Shown piece after piece: positions 56,696 to 58,377 of a stretch of DNA of 58,377 bases. Under the pieces are notes generated by a model, which made no database searches, had not been told where the DNA came from, and saw nothing but the letters and a program-made list of their open reading frames with translations. The DNA lies in the IMG/VR virus record IMGVR_UViG_3300043172_000336, positions 1-58,377 of that record; one strand, given 5' to 3'. Each line of letters starts with the position of its first letter. The first letter of the stretch is position 1. The position numbers were made by a program, and so were the translations under genes. Source of the stretch: a virus.

Positions 56696-58377
56696 TTTGC
56701 GTCTCCGTATGTTGCACCAAACCCAGAGTCAACACCCATGGGTAAGTCGGGTGCCCATTCAGGCGGCACCATCATTATTTCTGCGATTGCATCTCGGTAG
56801 TACTCTACATCTCGTTCAAGCACGACGTTAACCAGTTCGTCATGTGCTTGCATCACGGGCGAGATACCTAATTCTTTCTTAATCGTTATCATGTGGTCCA
56901 TAATCATGATCCGGCCAAACGACTGGATGATGTTCTCCACGACTTTGCCGCCCCATAGTGTTCGGGTGCGGCCTCCGTAATCGTATACCCATCCCGAGTA
57001 CTTAGCTGTGTCGATCCGACGCAGGTTGTGGTACGTGATGGGCATCCCATTGGGGAGTACTATAACACCATCAGCGGCGTAACACGGCCCCCATTCAGCG
57101 ATGGCCCTCTTGCCGCCAAACGCGAGGATTTCAATTACCTCGTCGCAGTACTTCCACAACTCTGGGATTTCAGAGTAAGTTTCCCTATAGGTGTTCACAT
57201 ACTCGTACGCGACGTGTTCTTCCAGCTTAATGTCATCTTTCCTCAGCGTTGCACGGAGCTTCTTCGCTCCCATGCCGTAGCCCAGCCCCAGGATACAGGT
57301 CTTGCCGACGAAGCGTTCCTTTTCATCCGCCTTTGTGATAGCGCGATGGTACAGCTTTGATGCAAACTCGGAGTACGCATCCCGTTCTGCACGGAAGATA
57401 TCTAATAGAGTGACACAACCCGAGAGCCATGCGTTCGACCGAGCTTCATTCTGTTTGAGGTCATGCACCAGCACCACATGATGCTTCGGTGCCTTAAGCG
57501 CGTAACGAATCTGTCTGCGATCTGGGTTTTTAGGATCGATGCGAGTGAGGTTCTGGCAATTGATCTTCTGCCAGCCGCCGTACCGTCCTGTGAGTGCTGC
57601 GTAATACTTAAGAGGGACACGGAATTTCTTGTAGCTCGCAGCTATGTCGATGAAGCGTTCTGTGCGTGTCTCTATAAGAGTGGATTTTGTGCCGATCCTC
57701 GCTGCCAAGATGGGGGCGATCAATGGATGGTCGGCATATTCTTCTTCCATGTCCTTCCATTGCGGATCTGTCTTAGCAAACGCCCACGTTGATTTGTTAG
57801 TCGTGGGAGATATCTTCATCGGCACTTCAACGCCCAGCTCCGTCAGCATCTTCGCTAGCTTCGCGTTGCTCATTAAATCCGCCCGCTGTATGTCCGGGGG
57901 CAAGCGCATCATTAAATCGAATTTTTCTTCTTGGACCTTCTCTAATATCTGTTGCAACAAAGCGCCATCGAGTTCCAGCTGCGGGTCCAGATACATTCGC
58001 AGGGTCATGTCGATGATCTCTAACTCCTGTCGTGGGAGCAGAGGTAACATATGTTGGAAAGCTGCGTACTCACCATCGGTGTCGCCCATGCAATACCGAC
58101 CGTACTCTTGTAACTCGCGTGCTGATAACCCCTCGCGCCTTCTGCCCTTCATGTTTGCAACGTATGTTCCCTTCTGCACGCCAAGGTTCAGGTGCTTGAG
58201 GATTGCACCGAGGCTGATGCTACGGAGTACGGGCTTTAGTAACGCCTGTGCCATAGCCATGGTGTCGAACAGTACCGGCGGGCGTATGTTGAAATGCACT
58301 TGATTGATAAGCTGATCGAACATTGTGTTCTGCGCGATCATCCCGCAATCAGGTACACCGTTATCAAAGAGAAATTC
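56692..58377 (-). CDS. DNA polymerase, family A, 5' end cut by the window edge
   Basis: The frame stays open to the last base, so the N-terminus lies outside. The 3'-5' exonuclease is partly present: A-Q-N-T-M-F-D-Q-L (exo II) and Y-C-M-G-D-T-D-G-E-Y (exo III), with exo I missing. The polymerase has motif A D-L-K-Q-N-E-A-R-S-N-A-W-L-S-G, motif B K-T-C-I-L-G-L-G-Y-G-M-G and motif C M-Q-A-H-D-E-L-V. The usual D-L-S-Q-I-E-A-R of motif A is altered at two positions, but the Asp and Glu remain. It is the first visible gene of the leftward replication operon. Confidence 0.88.
   Translation of the reverse strand, partial: EFLFDNGVPDCGMIAQNTMFDQLINQVHFNIRPPVLFDTMAMAQALLKPVLRSISLGAILKHLNLGVQKGTYVANMKGRRREGLSARELQEYGRYCMGDTDGEYAAFQHMLPLLPRQELEIIDMTLRMYLDPQLELDGALLQQILEKVQEEKFDLMMRLPPDIQRADLMSNAKLAKMLTELGVEVPMKISPTTNKSTWAFAKTDPQWKDMEEEYADHPLIAPILAARIGTKSTLIETRTERFIDIAASYKKFRVPLKYYAALTGRYGGWQKINCQNLTRIDPKNPDRRQIRYALKAPKHHVVLVHDLKQNEARSNAWLSGCVTLLDIFRAERDAYSEFASKLYHRAITKADEKERFVGKTCILGLGYGMGAKKLRATLRKDDIKLEEHVAYEYVNTYRETYSEIPELWKYCDEVIEILAFGGKRAIAEWGPCYAADGVIVLPNGMPITYHNLRRIDTAKYSGWVYDYGGRTRTLWGGKVVENIIQSFGRIMIMDHMITIKKELGISPVMQAHDELVNVVLERDVEYYRDAIAEIMMVPPEWAPDLPMGVDSGFGATYGDAK

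Noticed and set aside
1-58377. A closed circular genome joining the two window edges
   Set aside because: Joining the edges extends the polymerase frame with residues that do not look like the missing exonuclease motif I, so the polymerase is probably truncated. Terminal overlap was not seen.

Overview
The window is a 58.4 kb piece of a tailed double-stranded DNA bacteriophage genome. It holds a complete packaging, head, tail and ejection-protein module (terminase large subunit, portal, P22-like coat protein, nozzle-type tail protein, fibres) plus a replication module (family A DNA polymerase, primase-helicase, SNF2-type helicase, two PD-(D/E)XK-type nucleases). There is no tape-measure or sheath gene, but there are three internal virion proteins, one of 2840 residues. 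I infer a podovirus-like particle. No integrase, repressor of known family, tRNA or RNA polymerase was recognised, so a virulent lifestyle using host RNA polymerase is the simplest reading. A lipobox lipoprotein, a GH108 muramidase and ordinary GGAG-type ribosome binding sites point to a Gram-negative host. The sequence is cut inside the polymerase gene at the right edge and inside a small hydrophobic reading frame at the left edge, so it is probably not a complete genome.

Layout. (1) 1-2748, leftward: small early-type genes, one with two helix-turn-helix-like segments, and three identical 20-bp perfect palindromes (TGTTACACAGCTGTGTAACA). (2) 2869-5367, rightward: two near-identical sigma70-like promoters flank a ParB-like gene. 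They are followed by a Tad2-like anti-Thoeris protein, a PQ-loop membrane protein, a secreted peptide, a lipoprotein, a DUF1353 protein and a ribbon-helix-helix regulator. (3) 5457-10943, rightward: an eight-gene glycan-modification cassette (two GT-A enzymes with DxD motifs, two GT2 enzymes, one tandem-duplicated GT-D enzyme, an FkbM methyltransferase, a second methyltransferase and a small unknown). It is translationally coupled, gene to gene, into the large terminase at 10940. (4) 12340-12816, leftward: a lone probable small terminase gene. (5) 12858-31586, rightward: portal, small head proteins, scaffold, coat, connectors, fibres (one an Asp-box propeller) and tail proteins. (6) 31595-32537: muramidase and holin. 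(7) 32534-46954: acetyltransferase, internal virion proteins including the giant zincin-containing protein, a zinc-ribbon metallophosphoesterase and a ClpP-type protease. (8) 47234-58377, leftward: nucleotide-metabolism genes, a sulfotransferase and the replication/recombination genes.

How the genes work together. The replication genes are read leftward from beyond the right edge, the head/tail/lysis genes rightward, and the two groups converge at 47234-47295. Genes are packed with ATGA, TAATG and TGATG overlaps, so translation is probably coupled through long operons. The glycan cassette coupled to the terminase, together with the sulfotransferase in the replication operon, suggests the phage builds or modifies a sugar structure. 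The target (virion, DNA or host surface) is not shown by the sequence. Tad2, and possibly the small early proteins, belong to the host take-over and anti-defence layer.
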